From Hyphomicrobiales bacterium (GTDB taxonomy: Bacteria; Pseudomonadota; Alphaproteobacteria; Rhizobiales; Rhizobiaceae), in assembly GCA_900472785.1 (NCBI GenBank), contig UCJH01000032.1, forward strand, positions 94,229 through 158,228: a DNA stretch of 64,000 nucleotides, read 5' to 3'. Shown here one piece after another: positions 55,295 to 63,737 of the stretch. The notes beneath the pieces were generated by a model, which had not been told where the DNA came from, made no database searches, and saw nothing but the letters and a program-made list of their open reading frames with translations. Each line of letters opens with the position of its first letter. Position 1 is the first letter of the stretch. Both the position numbers and the translations under genes were made by a program.

Positions 55295-55603
55295 ATGTCT
55301 GACGATAGCACCACGACCATCCGCGCAACCTTTAAGACCCGCGAGGCCGCGGACCTTGCGATTGAACATCTGGTGCAGCAGCATGGGATTTCCCGGCCCG
55401 ATATTTTTGTGCAGCCGGTTGCTTCTGAAAACTCTGCGGGATCCGCACCTTCAGGCGGCGACGTCGGAAGCAATGGCGATGCGCGGACTGATGCACCTTT
55501 GGATGGAGAAATCGAGGTGTCGGCCGATATCGCGGCCGACAAGATCGCAGCGGTGCAGCGGAGTTTTGGTGATCTGGACGCAATCCGGGTTTCCGGACGT
55601 TGA
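55295..55603 (+). CDS. small DUF-type protein, intact paralogue
   Basis: A 102-residue protein with GGGAGAA before ATG 55295. It is the intact form of the broken gene at 44734. Sequence blocks are MSDDSTTTIRATFKTREAAD, LAIEHLVQQHGISRPDIFVQ, a Ser/Gly-rich linker, and DGEIEVSADIAADKIAAVQ ending FGDLDAIRVSGR. The two ends look like beta-alpha-beta halves, as in a small ferredoxin-like fold with a loop between. It may be a stress protein, since both copies sit beside repair genes. Function is unknown. Confidence 0.75.
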   Translation: MSDDSTTTIRATFKTREAADLAIEHLVQQHGISRPDIFVQPVASENSAGSAPSGGDVGSNGDARTDAPLDGEIEVSADIAADKIAAVQRSFGDLDAIRVSGR

Positions 55604-55820
55604 CCGAGCCAGGCCAGCTCTTATGTCCGGATGTGATCGCCAGCACCTCAGGCTGGAAGGGCCAGATACGGCCTAGAGTAGCTCTCGCAAGCTCATCAGC
55701 TTGACGGATACCTTATCACCATACACCAATGGCCTTGGGGGGCGCCTTGGAGCTTTTCCGATATGCCCTCGACTCGCGCATCGTACCGAATGGTCTTGCA
55801 GCAGAAAGTGGAAGACCGTG

Positions 55821-56390
55821 ATGGCCGACGACGTCACTCAGCTTTTCATTCGTTCGAGCGTCACGCGTACAGCGTCTACCGAAGAAATTTCCGCCGTCGA
55901 GGCGGAGATCGGCGCGCTGCCGCCGTCCTACAAGACTTTCGCCGAGACTTTCGGTTGCGGCACGACCAACGGCCTTTTCGTCATTGAAATGCCGTTCAAC
56001 ATGTTCGGCCATGACGGGCTTGTCGTTCGCGGAGACGCTCTCCACGAACAGGTTCACTGGCTGGTCGATCAACTTCGGGAAGATGGCGCCGAGGTTGGCG
56101 ATCTCGATTGCCTCGAGCCTTATGACGAAGAAAGCCAGGACGTCGCCGGCTTTTTCGACGACCTGCGTTTCTACGGCAACAGCATCAATGGCGAATACCT
56201 GTGCTGGCGGCGCGAGCACGGCGCGTTCAAATTTTACGTCATCGACCGTGCCTGCCTCTCAATCCGTTTCGCCGGAACGAGCCTGATCGAGTTCATCCGC
56301 AGAACGCAGACCGAGGATGTCAAGACCTTACTCGGCTCGGGATATGAAAAGCTGCCACGCACCTTCGAAGGCGCGACCGCGGAGGGATGA
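55821..56390 (+). CDS. SMI1/KNR4 (SUKH) family protein
   Basis: A 189-residue protein from ATG 55821. It resembles the SUKH/SMI1 fold: STEEISAVEAEIGALPPSYK, then FAETFGCGTTNGLFVIEMP, and later EYLCWRREHGAFKFYVIDRA. SUKH proteins often act as immunity proteins against contact-dependent toxins, but no toxin is visible here. It could be an orphan immunity gene. No signal peptide is seen. It is preceded by 217 bases without a clear feature. Confidence 0.7.
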   Translation: MADDVTQLFIRSSVTRTASTEEISAVEAEIGALPPSYKTFAETFGCGTTNGLFVIEMPFNMFGHDGLVVRGDALHEQVHWLVDQLREDGAEVGDLDCLEPYDEESQDVAGFFDDLRFYGNSINGEYLCWRREHGAFKFYVIDRACLSIRFAGTSLIEFIRRTQTEDVKTLLGSGYEKLPRTFEGATAEG

Positions 56391-56543
56391 GCTTACCCAT
56401 AAACGCGAGGGCAAAGGTCGCTGAGTTAGATCTGTCGCCAACGGTTACGGACGTGGTTGCGGTTCCTTACAGTGTGCGCTTTGTATATCATCCAACCTGT
56501 CGCAAGCCCTTATCCCCAGTTTCGACGAGACATTAGCCCTGAG

Positions 56544-57338
56544 ATGATTATGATAAACAGAGCGCCCGAAAGCAGAGTCTGGCGCAATCTGGTCGTTCTA
56601 CCAAGCATGGACGCAATCGACGCTGAGGTGATGGCCCACCTCGGTTTGCGATGTACGAGTTTCCCTGCTCTGCGGGTGCAACTCCGAAAAGCCGTGACGG
56701 CCAGTAACTTTGATCCCAAAGCATCGCTGACGTTGTGGCAGGCAGCACTCGACCAGATCGAAGGCTCGCTCGGGATCCAGATGAGGCGGGACTTTCAAGC
56801 GTGGGGAAAGGGATTTCCTTGCGATTCTGATACGGTTCTGAGCGAACTCGACGCGTGGGAGCGAACGTGGCCGGATCTCGCGAATGTTGTTCGTGCTTCT
56901 CCATCCGCATTTCCATGGGGAAAGGACCTAGCGATCCTCTACGGCTCCATGATGGGGAAAACCGACTTCGAGAGAAAGCTGGATGAGCGTCTTTGCTATC
57001 CGCTGAGCGACTGGGACAAGATGTGCTTGAGCCATTACGCGAACGAAGATCGGATGTCGGAGGCGGAATTTTTTACGACACTCGCATTGGGCGCCGATCG
57101 CCTGCAACTCTCACGCTATTGGAAGAAGGCTGCGGCATCGCTTTCCGATGAACAAAAGTCGATCGTCTGGAAGCTAGGGCAGGATGTCTGGGCGCAGATG
57201 CATGGGGCGATGACGGATGACGAACTGAAGGAAATGCGGGGAGAGTTCTCCGACGAGGAAGACTACCGTGAAGCACTTGCGTTTCTTGATGCCTACCGCC
57301 AGAGGACCGTCGAGTTGCCGCATCCGGACATTTGCTAG
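56544..57338 (+). CDS. hypothetical protein
   Basis: A 264-residue protein from ATG 56544 (MIMINRAPESRVWRNLVVLP); the longer frame back to 56457 lacks a better start. It is helical, with SLTLWQAALDQIEGSLGIQM and DFQAWGKGFPCDSDTVLSEL, a Trp-rich middle and YREALAFLDAYRQRTVELP near the end. No catalytic motif or membrane segment is found, and I do not recognise a family. It follows the SUKH gene by 153 bases on the same strand. Confidence 0.55.
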   Translation: MIMINRAPESRVWRNLVVLPSMDAIDAEVMAHLGLRCTSFPALRVQLRKAVTASNFDPKASLTLWQAALDQIEGSLGIQMRRDFQAWGKGFPCDSDTVLSELDAWERTWPDLANVVRASPSAFPWGKDLAILYGSMMGKTDFERKLDERLCYPLSDWDKMCLSHYANEDRMSEAEFFTTLALGADRLQLSRYWKKAAASLSDEQKSIVWKLGQDVWAQMHGAMTDDELKEMRGEFSDEEDYREALAFLDAYRQRTVELPHPDIC

Positions 57339-57677
57339 TGTTGTCATGAAGCTTTCCTGCCGAAGGCCAGCAGGCCAACCTGAACAGGCCTAATTAATTA
57401 GAAAAGAAATCAATGGTGAGTAAACTGCATTGGCAGGTCGAAGGTTCAAACCCCTTTAAGGCGGCAGACGCAGAGAGTCACTGTTAGATACGAGTTCCGC
57501 TCGCCCTGGGCTAGGGAAATGAGGGCTAGCAATGTAAAGACTTGTGCGGCGCCATCCGAGACCACCACGATGGATGATCTCGGCTATGTAAGTCCTAAGC
57601 TGAGGCATTGGATTCGATGCGCGGTACTCGCTTCAGATCTTGCCTAGCATCGATACCTTGGCTTGACTTGCCGTCTA
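57339..57677. other. gene-free stretch
   Basis: No coding frame is convincing in these 339 bases. A run GGTTCAAACCCC (57443-57454) resembles a tRNA T-loop, but no acceptor or anticodon stem can be formed around it. No strong terminator hairpin is seen between the two converging genes. Confidence 0.5.
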
Positions 57678-58406
57678 CTAGACCTGTGCCATGCCGCCAT
57701 CGACGGCCAGTTCTGCGCCTGTCGTAAAGCTGCTTTCGTCGCTTGCGAGGAAGAGAGTTGCCGCCGCCACCTCTTCAGGCCGACCCATACGTCCCAGAGG
57801 GATCATGCTGGACAATGCATCTCGAACCTCCTGCGAGGCGCTTGCCATCATTGCCGTGTCGGTTGGTCCGGGGCTGACAACGTTGACGCGGATGCCTCTG
57901 GGAGCCAGTTCGTTGGCCCATGTACGGCTAAACGAACGGACTGCGGCCTTCGTCGCGCCGTAGACGCCATATCCCTTCGTGCCGATATCGTCGGCGATGG
58001 AGCCAATCAGCACAATCGTTCCACCGGACTGCATGAGGTCGATTGCACCCTGTGCTGCGAAGACAAGGGACCGAACGTTGAGGCCGAATGTCCGATCGAA
58101 GTGATCCTCGGAAATATCTTCCAACGGCGCATATTCTGATAGTCCAGCATTAACGACGAAGACGTCGATGCGGCCTTCTTGTGACCTGATCTGCTCAAAC
58201 ACACGACGAAGATCAGCCTTTTCACTGGCGTTCGCTTGAATGACCCGGATGCTGCCCGAGCCCACTGTTTCGCACGGGCTCTCTCCGCCCTTACGGCTGG
58301 TCGAGTAAACCTGCGCGCCTTCGCTGGCGAACCTCTTGGAAATGGCTCCGCCGATGCCACCGACGCCGCCGACTACGAGGGCGACCTTATTTTCTAATCT
58401 ACTCAT
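57678..58406 (-). CDS. SDR family oxidoreductase
   Basis: A 242-residue short-chain dehydrogenase from ATG 58406 (GGAG at 5 bases), preferred over the GTG at 58412. It has VALVVGGVGGIGGAISKRF (NAD(P)-binding glycine motif), FVVNAGLSEYAPL (NAG), TIVLIGSIADD (catalytic Ser region) and GYGVYGATKAAVRSF (Tyr-x-x-x-Lys). The C-terminus ELAVDGGMAQV is typical. The substrate is unknown. It is divergent from the HxlR regulator and shares its operator-like upstream region, so it is a likely HxlR target. Confidence 0.9.
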   Translation of the reverse strand: MSRLENKVALVVGGVGGIGGAISKRFASEGAQVYSTSRKGGESPCETVGSGSIRVIQANASEKADLRRVFEQIRSQEGRIDVFVVNAGLSEYAPLEDISEDHFDRTFGLNVRSLVFAAQGAIDLMQSGGTIVLIGSIADDIGTKGYGVYGATKAAVRSFSRTWANELAPRGIRVNVVSPGPTDTAMMASASQEVRDALSSMIPLGRMGRPEEVAAATLFLASDESSFTTGAELAVDGGMAQV

Positions 58407-58435
58407 GTTCACTCCATCAAGATTGATGACGCTGT

Positions 58436-58490
58436 GATATACGCTCTATACCTACGGTCAATTACGCACTATAGGTAAAGCAGATATCGA
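58436..58490. promoter_or_regulatory. HxlR operator element, copy 1
   Basis: A 55-base element in the SDR-HxlR intergenic region that recurs at 61386-61440 with 47 identical positions. The core CTACGGTCAATTACGCACT (58452-58470) is identical. This copy also has the inverted repeat TACCTA (58449-58454) / TAGGTA (58472-58477), as expected of a dimeric HxlR-type repressor site. Confidence 0.65.
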
Positions 58491-58500
58491 GGAGTATACC

Positions 58501-58923
58501 ATGTCCTTAGCTGACGAAGGCCTGTCGACCAGAGCCAGCATGCCTCGCCGGCCCAAGGCCGTCTCAACCGAGGCCTTGCTGGATGTCGAGAAGGCACGGC
58601 CAGTGCTGGAGCAGATCGCCAACAAGTGGTCGGTGCTGATCCTGACGGTCCTCTGCTCCAGGCCATCCAGGTTCAACGAGATCATGCGGCGTCTTGACGG
58701 GATCACGCACAAGGCTCTTTCCGAAGCATTGAAGCGGCTGGAACGTAATGGTCTCATCCGCCGTGAAGTGTTGACGGCAACGACACCTGTCGGCGTCGAA
58801 TATACCATTACCCCGCTCGGCCGCTCACTGCAGCAACCGTTCGAGGCGCTTTATACATGGTCCATGACCTACGGTCCCGAGCTTGAGGCCGCTCAACGGG
58901 AATACGATCGCGTTCGGGAGTAA
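58501..58923 (+). CDS. HxlR-type transcription regulator
   Basis: A 140-residue winged-helix protein: KARPVLEQIANKWSVLILTV (the HxlR core), then LCSRPSRFNEIMRRLDGITH, ALSEALKRLERNGLIRREVL and VGVEYTITPLGRSLQQPFE. HxlR/QorR/YodB relatives sense electrophiles or quinones, some through a conserved N-terminal Cys. Here the only Cys is internal (LCSRPS), so the signal is unclear. The element between it and the SDR gene, and in front of the hydrolase at 61268, defines a small regulon. Confidence 0.9.
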   Translation: MSLADEGLSTRASMPRRPKAVSTEALLDVEKARPVLEQIANKWSVLILTVLCSRPSRFNEIMRRLDGITHKALSEALKRLERNGLIRREVLTATTPVGVEYTITPLGRSLQQPFEALYTWSMTYGPELEAAQREYDRVRE

Positions 58924-58945
58924 CTCGCTGGCATCGGGCGGTTTT

Positions 58946-59974
58946 CTACCGCTCGCCCGACACCTTAACGATCAGCTTGCCAAAATTCCGGCCTTCAAGA
59001 AGGCCGATGAACGCGGCAGGAGCATTCTCAAGGCCGTCAACAATGTCTTCTCGGTACTTCAACCTGCCATCGGCAATCCAAGCTGCCGCCTGTTCCAAGA
59101 ACGCTGGGTGCTGATCAATGAACTCGACATTCATGAAGCCGCGGACGGTGATGCTCTTCTGCTGGATGACTTTCATCGATGCGGGGAGACGGTCGATGGA
59201 AGGCTCTGCCGCCGCATTGTCATTGTAGTGGGAGATCATTCCACAGAGCGGCACGCGCCCGAAATCGTTGAGGAGCGGCAGGACCGCGTCCCATACCGCG
59301 CCGCCGACGTTTTCGAAATAGACATCGATCCCGTCCGGGCAGGCTTCGGCCAACTGGCGGGCAAAGTCCGGATCGCGATGATCGATCGCGGTATCAAACC
59401 CCAGTTCGTTCTTCACGAACGCACACTTGTCGGTACCCCCGGCTATACCAATGGCGCGCGCACCTCCGATCCTAGCGAGCTGTCCAACCACTGAGCCGAC
59501 CGCTCCGCTGGCGGCCGCGACGACCACAGTTTCCCTGGGCTTCGGGTGACCGATGTTGCGCAGGCCGGCGTAGGCTGTAAAGCCGGTCATGCCAAGGACG
59601 CCCAGTCCGGTCGAGATTGGAGCGATAGCCGGATCGACGCGTCGCAGATCGCTTCCGTCGGAGATGGCATGGCTCTGCCAACCCGAATATGCAACAACGA
59701 TGTCGCCTTGCCTCCAATCCCGGTGACGGGACTGTTTGATCCTGGAGACCGTGGCGCCGACCATCGCGTCGCCGATACGGATCGGATCTGCGTAGGACTT
59801 GGCGTCGCTCATGCGTCCCCGCATGTAGGGGTCGAGCGAAAGATAGATGGTTTCGAGCAGAACTTGGCCGTCGGGCAGGGCGGGCAAAGCTGCTTCCTCG
59901 AGGCGGAAATTACTCGGCGTCGGAGCTCCGGCTGGCCGGGATGCCAGCACAATCCGTTTGATGGTTTTGGTCAT
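58946..59974 (-). CDS. MDR-family NADP-dependent oxidoreductase
   Basis: A 342-residue zinc-independent medium-chain reductase of the leukotriene B4 dehydrogenase/CurA type, from ATG 59974 (GAGG at 7 bases). The signatures are RIVLASRPAGAPTPSNFRLE, SLDPYMRGRMSDAKSY, then VVVAAASGAVGSVVGQLARI and CGMISHYND. Relatives reduce activated double bonds such as enones with NADPH. It begins 70 bases after the hydrolase stop on the same strand, so both are probably transcribed from the HxlR-type element at 61386. Confidence 0.88.
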   Translation of the reverse strand: MTKTIKRIVLASRPAGAPTPSNFRLEEAALPALPDGQVLLETIYLSLDPYMRGRMSDAKSYADPIRIGDAMVGATVSRIKQSRHRDWRQGDIVVAYSGWQSHAISDGSDLRRVDPAIAPISTGLGVLGMTGFTAYAGLRNIGHPKPRETVVVAAASGAVGSVVGQLARIGGARAIGIAGGTDKCAFVKNELGFDTAIDHRDPDFARQLAEACPDGIDVYFENVGGAVWDAVLPLLNDFGRVPLCGMISHYNDNAAAEPSIDRLPASMKVIQQKSITVRGFMNVEFIDQHPAFLEQAAAWIADGRLKYREDIVDGLENAPAAFIGLLEGRNFGKLIVKVSGER

Positions 59975-60044
59975 GGATGAGGTCCTCATAATGTTTTCTG
60001 GCGGACCGCCGCGCTTCTCGAGCCGCGGCGGGCGCGATTGCTCT

Positions 60045-61268
60045 TCAGTCTGCGAAAAGCTCCTTCAGAAAGGCCATTGTGTCGGGCTGCGCGGCACGGA
60101 TAACGGTGAAATGGTCCGTGCCGGGATACTCCTTGTACGTCACAGGTGTTCCGTCCGCCTTCAATCGAGCAACCAGCGCCGCTGTTGTATTCTGGAAGAC
60201 AAAGGCGTCGTCGGGGCCGAGCGAGATGAAGGTTGGCTTCTTGAGGCGGAAGTTCGCGTTGGCCGCTGGATCATTTACGGCGAGAAACGCAGCCATCTTG
60301 GGTTCGGCAGCCCAATTTTCCTTGAAGCCTTTGAATGCTTCGCCTTTCGCGGCAATCGTCTTCGACAGTCCACCAATGGCAGGGACCGAGCAACGCGTCG
60401 TGAATTCCTTAAGTTGCGCTTCAAGATCGGGTCCCATGACCGACGAAGGCTTGAACGAGGGATCGATCACCTTCAGCCCAGTCGTTATAAGAGCGACGTT
60501 GAAATTCTGGAGGAGACGAAAATTGCCTGCTTTTTCCGGCTTCGCGGCGGCTCGTTGCGCAAGCTCTTTCACAAAAGCATCGATTGAGGTGTAGGGCGCT
60601 ATCGCCACCGTGCCCTTGAATTCGAACTGCGGTGCCTCACCGGCGTAGGCTTCGACGCCGAGAACGGCATGGCCGCCGTCGGAATGCCCGACCGCCACAT
60701 ATTTCTTCGAAAGGTTGGCGTTCACCTTATGGGCGGCAACAACGCCGCTGATGAGGGAACGTGCCAAACTGCTGGCATTGAAGTAGGGGTAAGGAACGGT
60801 TGCCACCTCGCCGAGGCCTTCCAGGTCAGGAGCAACGACCGCATAGCCCGCGTTTACAAGTGTCGAGATTTCGAACAGGTAATCGCTGTTGAAGCCGTCT
60901 TTGGTAAGGCCGCCATCGAGATCATCGGTCAGGCTGGGCGCGCAAAGCTTGTTGCCAGGCGTGGTCGTCCCGTGTGCCCAGGCAATCACCGGCCATCCAC
61001 CTTGCGGAGCTTGTCCCTCCGGGACGAAGAGGAGCATCGAGGCCTCGGTCAGCCGTCCGGACACCGACTGCATGTAATGGATGATGAGTTCCGCGCGTCC
61101 CTTGATCTGTGAGGAGATCTTGTGCGGCGTATGCGAGATCACCGATCCGGACGTTTCCGCTTCTATGGCCAGTGCTGGAACGATGGGACCCGCGGCTAAC
61201 GCCGCTGAGCCAAGGATGGTCATGACGAGTGCGCGCGTAACCGCCCGTCTCAGTGTTGAGATATGCAT
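60045..61268 (-). CDS. secreted alpha/beta hydrolase, lipase-like
   Basis: A 407-residue protein from ATG 61268 (TGGAG at 7 bases). A signal peptide opens it (ALVMTILGSAALAAGPIVPA ending in ALA). The hydrolase core has AWAHGTTTPGNK (oxyanion), YVAVGHSDGGHAVLG (nucleophile Ser in GHSDGG), ISLGPDDAFV (Asp) and EYPGTDHFTVIRAA (His). It resembles secretory lipases and esterases. It would act outside the cytosol on esters. It leads the MDR reductase gene and follows copy 2 of the HxlR element. Confidence 0.85.
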   Translation of the reverse strand: MHISTLRRAVTRALVMTILGSAALAAGPIVPALAIEAETSGSVISHTPHKISSQIKGRAELIIHYMQSVSGRLTEASMLLFVPEGQAPQGGWPVIAWAHGTTTPGNKLCAPSLTDDLDGGLTKDGFNSDYLFEISTLVNAGYAVVAPDLEGLGEVATVPYPYFNASSLARSLISGVVAAHKVNANLSKKYVAVGHSDGGHAVLGVEAYAGEAPQFEFKGTVAIAPYTSIDAFVKELAQRAAAKPEKAGNFRLLQNFNVALITTGLKVIDPSFKPSSVMGPDLEAQLKEFTTRCSVPAIGGLSKTIAAKGEAFKGFKENWAAEPKMAAFLAVNDPAANANFRLKKPTFISLGPDDAFVFQNTTAALVARLKADGTPVTYKEYPGTDHFTVIRAAQPDTMAFLKELFAD

Positions 61269-61385
61269 GAGATACTCCAGTTCATAAAGCGCCCGCGCAA
61301 TAATGCTGCGCACAGCCGATGCTCGCGGGGCGGTTGGGAGAGCGATTGGCCGTGTCGACAGAGACAAGCGCAATCACCTACAAAA

Positions 61386-61440
61386 GATATACGTTAGATA
61401 TCTACGGTCAATTACGCACTTTGGGTAAAGCAGGTATCGG
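61386..61440. promoter_or_regulatory. HxlR operator element, copy 2
   Basis: The near-repeat of 58436-58490 (47 of 55 positions), about 118 bases upstream of the hydrolase start. The core CTACGGTCAATTACGCACT (61402-61420) is unchanged. The flanking arms are weaker (TATCTA, TGGGTA), so affinity may differ from copy 1. Confidence 0.65.
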
Positions 61441-62135
61441 CGCGTATATCGGCCCGATCGTCCAATCAAGGTCAGGCTAAACGTGTTGCTGAGGGCCGTT
61501 ACGCTGGAAGTCAGTTTCGCCGGCATCCACGTTGCCAAAATTGCGCCGAGTGTTATCGCTAAACAAGTGTCGGGGCAGAGCGCGGAACGCTACAAGGTTC
61601 TGGCGGACCGAACAGCGCTCTTGCTCTATGAAGAGCCCAGGGACGTGACGGTGGTTGCTGTATGGCCCTGCGCCGATGACCCAAGTCAATTTGGGGGGGC
61701 CGCCGGGTTGGGCGATGGCAATTGGCTATTTCCTGGCCTGCGCTCATAGCGCAACGGTCCCGATCCGGATCGCGCCAGTGGGGGAAGCCGTCCCGCACGT
61801 CGGTCTATTTGAGCGAGCGCCAAAGCAAATCCCTATTCAAGTCGCCTCTGGGCGGGCATCGGCGCTGAGTTCCGCCAGACCGTCCTCCCAGGTCACAACA
61901 GGACTATCGAGCGTATACGACGGCGCTCGTCGCATATTCCTGGAAGCTGAGGAGTGCGGACAGCCGGCCTCCGGTGAGCATTGCCTCCAACGATATCAAC
62001 AACGTCGTGCTGCGGCAGGCAGCACCACGCATGGAGCAGCTATATGATGATTTTACCACCCGAACGCGGGGTTATCTCCCACCATACGAAGACTACGTGC
62101 CGTGCTATGGCCATGCGAATGCGGCCGAAAATCCA
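61441..62135. other. gene-poor stretch, possible coding remnants
   Basis: No confident gene lies in these 695 bases. Several short frames overlap on both strands without binding sites. One plus-strand stretch near 61975-62110 (SIASNDINNVVLRQAAPRM, then LPPYEDYVPCYG) looks protein-like but runs on into the antisense of the aldolase gene and is unassigned; it might be a fragment of a decayed gene. No transposase or tRNA is recognised. Confidence 0.4.
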
Positions 62136-62927
62136 TCAAGTCCGATAATCAGGCGCCTCACGGTCCAGCACCCGCCTGACGCTCTCATGATGCATGCGCG
62201 CGCTTTCAGGGTCGCCTTGTCGCAATTGTTTGGCGGCCTGCTCAGCAACATCCGTCGCGACCGGGATGAGGGGGCGTCCGGTACTCATCGCCTTGAGTTG
62301 AACTTCGGCGGCGCGCTCGAGATAATACAGATCGTCCCAGGCCTCGGCGATATTCGGCGCGCAGACCATGACGCCATGGTTCTTCATGAAAAGGATATCT
62401 TTGTCTCCGAGCACGGCAGCGATCCTATCACCCTCGCGCTCGTCGAGCGCCAGGCCATTATAGTTCTCGTCCACCGCTACGCGGCCGTAGAATTTCAGCG
62501 CCGTCTGCCCCGCCCAGACTAGCGGCTCGCCCTCGACCATGCTGAGCGCGGTGGCGTACGGCATATGGGTATGGAAGGCGGCGCCGACGCGGGGCAACAT
62601 CATGTGCAGGCGGGCATGAATGAAGAAGGCTGTCGCCTCCGGCACGCCGTCGCCGGCGATGACATGCCCCTCGAAATCGCAGATCAGCAGTGACGAGGCC
62701 GTCGCTTCCTGGAAAGCCCACCCAAGACGGTTGACGAGGAAGAGATCGGTATGGCCGGGAACGATCGCCGAGAAATGGTTGCAGATGCCTTCTTCGAGGC
62801 CGAGCTTTGCCGCCATCCGCAGCGAGGCGGCGAGATCGGCACGGGCGTTCCAAATCTCCTCGCTATCGAGTGAGACGTTGCGCAGCAACGCGGGACCGCT
62901 TCCGGAGATGTTCAATTCGTGCGCCAT
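62136..62927 (-). CDS. class II aldolase/adducin family protein
   Basis: A 263-residue protein of the class II aldolase/adducin fold. Metal-ligand motifs are GAAFHTHMPYATALS (His-x-His) and FMKNHGVMVCAPNIAEAWD; the earlier ATASSLLICDFEGHVIAGDG is typical. Family members split or isomerise sugar phosphates or related hydroxy acids, or are epimerases; the substrate here is unknown. It ends in an Arg/His-rich tail. It follows the HAD dehalogenase by 20 bases on the same strand, so both likely serve one catabolic step under the divergent LysR regulator. Confidence 0.85.
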   Translation of the reverse strand: MAHELNISGSGPALLRNVSLDSEEIWNARADLAASLRMAAKLGLEEGICNHFSAIVPGHTDLFLVNRLGWAFQEATASSLLICDFEGHVIAGDGVPEATAFFIHARLHMMLPRVGAAFHTHMPYATALSMVEGEPLVWAGQTALKFYGRVAVDENYNGLALDEREGDRIAAVLGDKDILFMKNHGVMVCAPNIAEAWDDLYYLERAAEVQLKAMSTGRPLIPVATDVAEQAAKQLRQGDPESARMHHESVRRVLDREAPDYRT

Positions 62928-62947
62928 GTCGGCCTCGCATTAATTCG

Positions 62948-63649
62948 TTACATCCAGCCGGCCGCGGTGAAAACGCTTAAGACCCTGTCGAGCGCTGGTA
63001 CTGTTGCGTCCGGTCGATAATCGGCGGGTGCCTTGCGGCCCGTTCCGCGATCTACCCAGACCGCTCGGAAGCCGAGATCGCGCGCCGCGACAAGGTCGAG
63101 ATGCGGACTGGCGCAGATATGCACCAGATCCTCTGTCCCAATGTCGAGGCTCGTCCAAGCGTGCCTGAAGATCTGCTGCGATGGCTTGTAGGCGCCGGCC
63201 TGCTCCGCTGTGATGACTCGGTCGATATGGCCGCCGAGCTGGGCAACATTGCCGGCAATAATGGCGTCGTCCGTATTTGAAATGATTGCCAACTTGAAGC
63301 CGGCTTCCTTCAGCCTGCCCAGCGTTTCGACCACCTCGGGGAAAGGCGGCATGCGCCCGATCGACGAGGTCAAGATCTCGGCATCGGTCGGATCGAAGGC
63401 AACGCCGACATCGCCCATTGCCCGCTCCAGCGCTAGCGCGCTTACCTGCGCGAATGAGCGATGCGGACGCTGCTCTTCAAGTTCGTGTTCGTGCTGGTCG
63501 TAAATCCGGATGAAGGCCGGCTGATCGATGTTGTCGCCCTTTGCGGACAGGATCTTGTCCATCGCGGCAAGTAAGCCTTCATCCCATTGGATCAGTGTGC
63601 CGTAGCAATCGAACGTCAGCCAAGTCGGGCGATTTCCTAGACGTGACAT
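62948..63649 (-). CDS. HAD-type 2-haloacid dehalogenase-like protein
   Basis: A 233-residue type II haloacid dehalogenase-like hydrolase: LTFDCYGTLIQWDEGLL (nucleophile Asp), FKLAIISNTDDAII (Ser/Asn), VGRPS-like loop replaced by QAGAYKPSQQIFRHA (Lys) and ARDLGFRAVWVDRG. It may remove a halogen from a 2-haloacid or a phosphate from a small metabolite. It is divergent from the LysR gene with 88 bases between. Paired with the aldolase gene. Confidence 0.85.
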   Translation of the reverse strand: MSRLGNRPTWLTFDCYGTLIQWDEGLLAAMDKILSAKGDNIDQPAFIRIYDQHEHELEEQRPHRSFAQVSALALERAMGDVGVAFDPTDAEILTSSIGRMPPFPEVVETLGRLKEAGFKLAIISNTDDAIIAGNVAQLGGHIDRVITAEQAGAYKPSQQIFRHAWTSLDIGTEDLVHICASPHLDLVAARDLGFRAVWVDRGTGRKAPADYRPDATVPALDRVLSVFTAAGWM

Positions 63650-63737
63650 GATCCCATCTCCTCTTCTCTAGCGAGATTGACAGATAGACTCGATATTGAG
63701 AAATTAAATATGGTAATTACTGCCAGTGAGAAAACAA

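Noticed and set aside
57443..57454. tRNA T-loop-like GGTTCAAACCCC
   Set aside because: No acceptor, D or anticodon arms can be built around it and the T stem has a mismatch.
61483..61749. Short plus-strand open frame as a gene
   Set aside because: No binding site, no recognisable fold and overlapping frames of similar length on the other strand.
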